Assembly: GCF_029714325.1 (NCBI RefSeq)
Contig: NZ_CP121666.1
Coordinates: forward strand, 3,472,001-3,536,000
DNA from: Bradyrhizobium sp. CB1717
GTDB lineage: Bacteria > Pseudomonadota > Alphaproteobacteria > Rhizobiales > Xanthobacteraceae
Direction of reading: 5' to 3'
Length of the DNA stretch: 64,000 nt
In this document: piece after piece, positions 62,176 to 64,000 of the stretch
How positions within the stretch are numbered: position 1 is the stretch's first letter
How the letters are laid out: the number at the start of each line of letters is the position of its first letter
Position numbers and translations under genes: made by a program
Notes under the pieces: generated by a model
Database searches by the model: none
Seen by the model: only the letters and a program-made list of their open reading frames with translations
What the model was told of the DNA's origin: nothing

Positions 62176-64000
62176 TTGGCTACCTCGGTTTCCATCAGTG
62201 CCACCAACAACGCCGAGATCGACGGCCTGCTGTCGGGCTATAAATGGACCGGCACGATCAGTTACAGCTTTCCGGATTCGCCTAGCGATTACTCCAATCC
62301 TTACAGCGGCGGCAGCAGCGAACCGACCTCGTCGGGTTTCGCCTCGGCGCCCACTCAGATGCAGGCGGCGATCAACTACGCGATCGGGCTGATCCTCGGC
62401 TACACCAACGCCACGATCCAGTACAACGGGACTGGAAGCGCCGACATCATGATCGCGCAGTCCCCGTCGGCCAATCCGACCTCCTACGCCTACTATCCCG
62501 GCAACTATGCGTCCGGCGGCGACATCTGGTTCGGGACCCAATACAACTACTCGCTGGCCAAGCTCGGCAACTACTATTTCACGACGGCGCTGCACGAGCT
62601 CGGCCACGCCCTCGGCCTCAAGCACAGCCAGGAGACGGGTGGCCCCGCCAACGTCGCGGTGCCGAGCGCGCATGACGACAGCGAATACACCGTCATGAGC
62701 TATCGCAGCTATGTCGGTGCGTCGACGACCAGCGGCTACACCAATGAGTCGTATGGATATCCGCAGACCTATATGGCCAACGATATCCTCGCGCTGCAGA
62801 CGATGTACGGTGCGAACTACACGACCCAGAGCGGCAGCACGGTCTACACCTGGAATCCGACGACGGGGCAGGAGTTCATCAACGGCGTCGGGCAGCTGGC
62901 GCCGGGAGGCGGCGCCGGCGGCTCGGCCAACCGCATCTACGAAACGGTGTGGGACGGCGGCGGCGTCGATACCTACGACCTGTCGAACTACACGACCAAC
63001 CTGAGCATCAACCTCAATCCCGGCGCGTCCTCGCTGTTCTCTGCGACGCAGCTCGCCAATCTCGGCAACGGCCATTACGCCTCGGGCAACGTCTACAACG
63101 CCTACCTCTACAACAACGACGCGCGCTCCTACATCGACAACGCCATCGGCGGGTCCGGCAACGACACCATCGTCGGCAACGCCATCGCCAACACGCTGAA
63201 CGGCGGCTCCGGCAACGACACGATCACCGGCGGCGGCGGTAACGACACCATCGTCGGCGGAGCCGGCACGGACACGGCGGTGTATTCGGGTAACCAGTCC
63301 AACTATCTCGTCTCGTACAATTCGGCGACGCAGACCTTTACGATCGCCGACCAGCGCGGCAGTTCGTTCGACGGCACCGACGCGGTCACGGGGGTCGAGT
63401 ATTTCCAGTTTGCAGATCAAACGGTCGCGAGCTCGACGCTCACGGGCCCCGTCGCCGTCGAATCCGTCGGCACAACAGCGCTCGTTCTCGACGCCCAAAA
63501 CTACGAGCTCAATCCGACCGCGGGCGGTACCGGTCCCATCCTCAAGAATGGCGGCGCAGCGGTGATCGCGGGAAAGTACGGCGCTTGGTCACCCGTCGCT
63601 GCCGAGCAGGTCTCGGGCGGCGGTTATGACGTCGCCTGGAAGAATTCTTCGACAGGCTATTTTTCGATCTGGAGCACCGACAGCAACGGCAACTTCCTGA
63701 CGACGTTGACGCCGGAAGTGCCCGGAACGGACTCCCGGCTGATTTCGCTGGAGACCTCGTTCCATCAGGACCTCAACGGCGACGGCACCATCGGTGCTGC
63801 AATCATCACCATCGAAGCCCAGGGGACGACCAGCCTGGTCCTGAGCGCAGGCAACTACTATCTCAATCCGACCGCAGGCGGCACCGGTCCCCTCCTGAAG
63901 ATCGGCGGGACGGCGGTGATTGCCGGCAACTACGGCGCCTGGTCGCCGGTGGCTGCCGAGCAGGTCTCTGGCGGCGGTTACGACGTCGCCTGGAAAAATG
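62176..64000 (+). CDS. Serralysin-like RTX metalloprotease with W-rich repeats (cut by window edge)
   Basis: At least 608 residues from TTG 62176, the only in-frame start after CGGAGAG. The M10 zinc motif HELGHALGLKH gives His140, Glu141, His144 and His150, with the Met-turn VMSY at Met174. RTX calcium repeats (GGSGNDTIVGN to GGAGTDTAV) follow at about 326-370. The remainder is built of 118-residue repeats resembling the tryptophan-rich Synechocystis C-terminal domain (GGYDVAWKNSSTGYFSIW, then DLNGDGTIG). It is probably exported by type I secretion. The C-terminus is beyond the window. Confidence 0.88.
   Translation, partial: MATSVSISATNNAEIDGLLSGYKWTGTISYSFPDSPSDYSNPYSGGSSEPTSSGFASAPTQMQAAINYAIGLILGYTNATIQYNGTGSADIMIAQSPSANPTSYAYYPGNYASGGDIWFGTQYNYSLAKLGNYYFTTALHELGHALGLKHSQETGGPANVAVPSAHDDSEYTVMSYRSYVGASTTSGYTNESYGYPQTYMANDILALQTMYGANYTTQSGSTVYTWNPTTGQEFINGVGQLAPGGGAGGSANRIYETVWDGGGVDTYDLSNYTTNLSINLNPGASSLFSATQLANLGNGHYASGNVYNAYLYNNDARSYIDNAIGGSGNDTIVGNAIANTLNGGSGNDTITGGGGNDTIVGGAGTDTAVYSGNQSNYLVSYNSATQTFTIADQRGSSFDGTDAVTGVEYFQFADQTVASSTLTGPVAVESVGTTALVLDAQNYELNPTAGGTGPILKNGGAAVIAGKYGAWSPVAAEQVSGGGYDVAWKNSSTGYFSIWSTDSNGNFLTTLTPEVPGTDSRLISLETSFHQDLNGDGTIGAAIITIEAQGTTSLVLSAGNYYLNPTAGGTGPLLKIGGTAVIAGNYGAWSPVAAEQVSGGGYDVAWKN
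63451..64000 (+). repeat. Tandem 354-bp repeats within the RTX protease gene
   Basis: Equivalent codons recur 354 bp apart (AATCCGACCGC at 63511 and 63865), giving 118-residue modules that each contain NPTAGGTGP, GAWSPVAAEQVSGGGYDVAW and, in the complete first copy, the calcium loop DLNGDGTIG. The second copy is cut by the window edge; more copies may follow. Confidence 0.8.

Noticed and set aside
1..64000. tRNA, rRNA, CRISPR, insertion sequences, prophage genes
   Set aside because: No cloverleaf-like segments, CRISPR-style repeats, transposases, integrases or phage structural genes were recognised by reading; a dedicated search was not possible.

Overview
The window is high-GC DNA from an alphaproteobacterium. 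Gene content, FNR/FixK boxes, an Omp25-type porin and many solute-binding proteins point to Bradyrhizobium or a close relative (inference; no rRNA marker is present). It holds about 54 protein genes. I saw no rRNA, tRNA, CRISPR array, insertion sequence or phage gene. The window cuts a gene at each end: an acyl-CoA dehydrogenase at the left edge and an RTX metalloprotease at the right edge.

Region 1 (1-11.6 kb) is an aerobic aromatic-acid CoA pathway, most likely for 2-aminobenzoate (anthranilate). It has an aryl-CoA ligase, a fused monooxygenase/reductase of the 2-aminobenzoyl-CoA type, two beta-oxidation-like enzymes, an alpha/beta hydrolase, an acyl-CoA dehydrogenase, a RidA-type enamine deaminase, a second flavin monooxygenase, a cupin and an orphan ABC binding protein. 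Its MarR regulator is encoded inside it, and six copies of one 16-bp near-palindrome sit in front of every transcription unit.

Region 2 (11.6-28.1 kb) looks like an oxygen-responsive regulon. Eight TTGA-N6-TCAA boxes, about 45-75 bp from start codons, precede a CBS-BON protein, a PHA synthase, an alcohol dehydrogenase/kinase/CHAD operon, a universal stress protein followed by an acyl-CoA synthetase-acetyltransferase fusion, two small membrane proteins, an Mla-type lipid ABC transporter, a cytochrome c, an FNR-type regulator with four candidate cluster cysteines, and a 41-residue membrane peptide. A second Crp/Fnr protein closes the region.

Region 3 (28.1-40.5 kb) has a cyclase-family hydrolase divergent from a TRAP transporter and an SDR. 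Then come a Mo-hydroxylase pair overlapping a ModA-fold protein without a signal peptide, a Bug-type binding protein, a bis-MGD oxidoreductase and a crotonase. Region 4 (40.6-49.7 kb) looks like a 2-hydroxyacid/glyoxylate module: FAD/Fe-S oxidase plus GlcG-like protein, GntR regulator, two serine-glyoxylate aminotransferase paralogues around an MFS transporter, and a crotonase.

Region 5 (49.7-64 kb) is rich in exported proteins: a 1304-residue VCBS/RTX adhesin-like protein, a complete TctCBA-type transporter, an Omp25-like porin followed by a remnant of a second copy, a leishmanolysin-like protease, and a serralysin-like RTX protease with W-rich repeats. A CaiB-type CoA-transferase and two small unknown proteins lie between the proteases. 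No type I secretion genes are in view.
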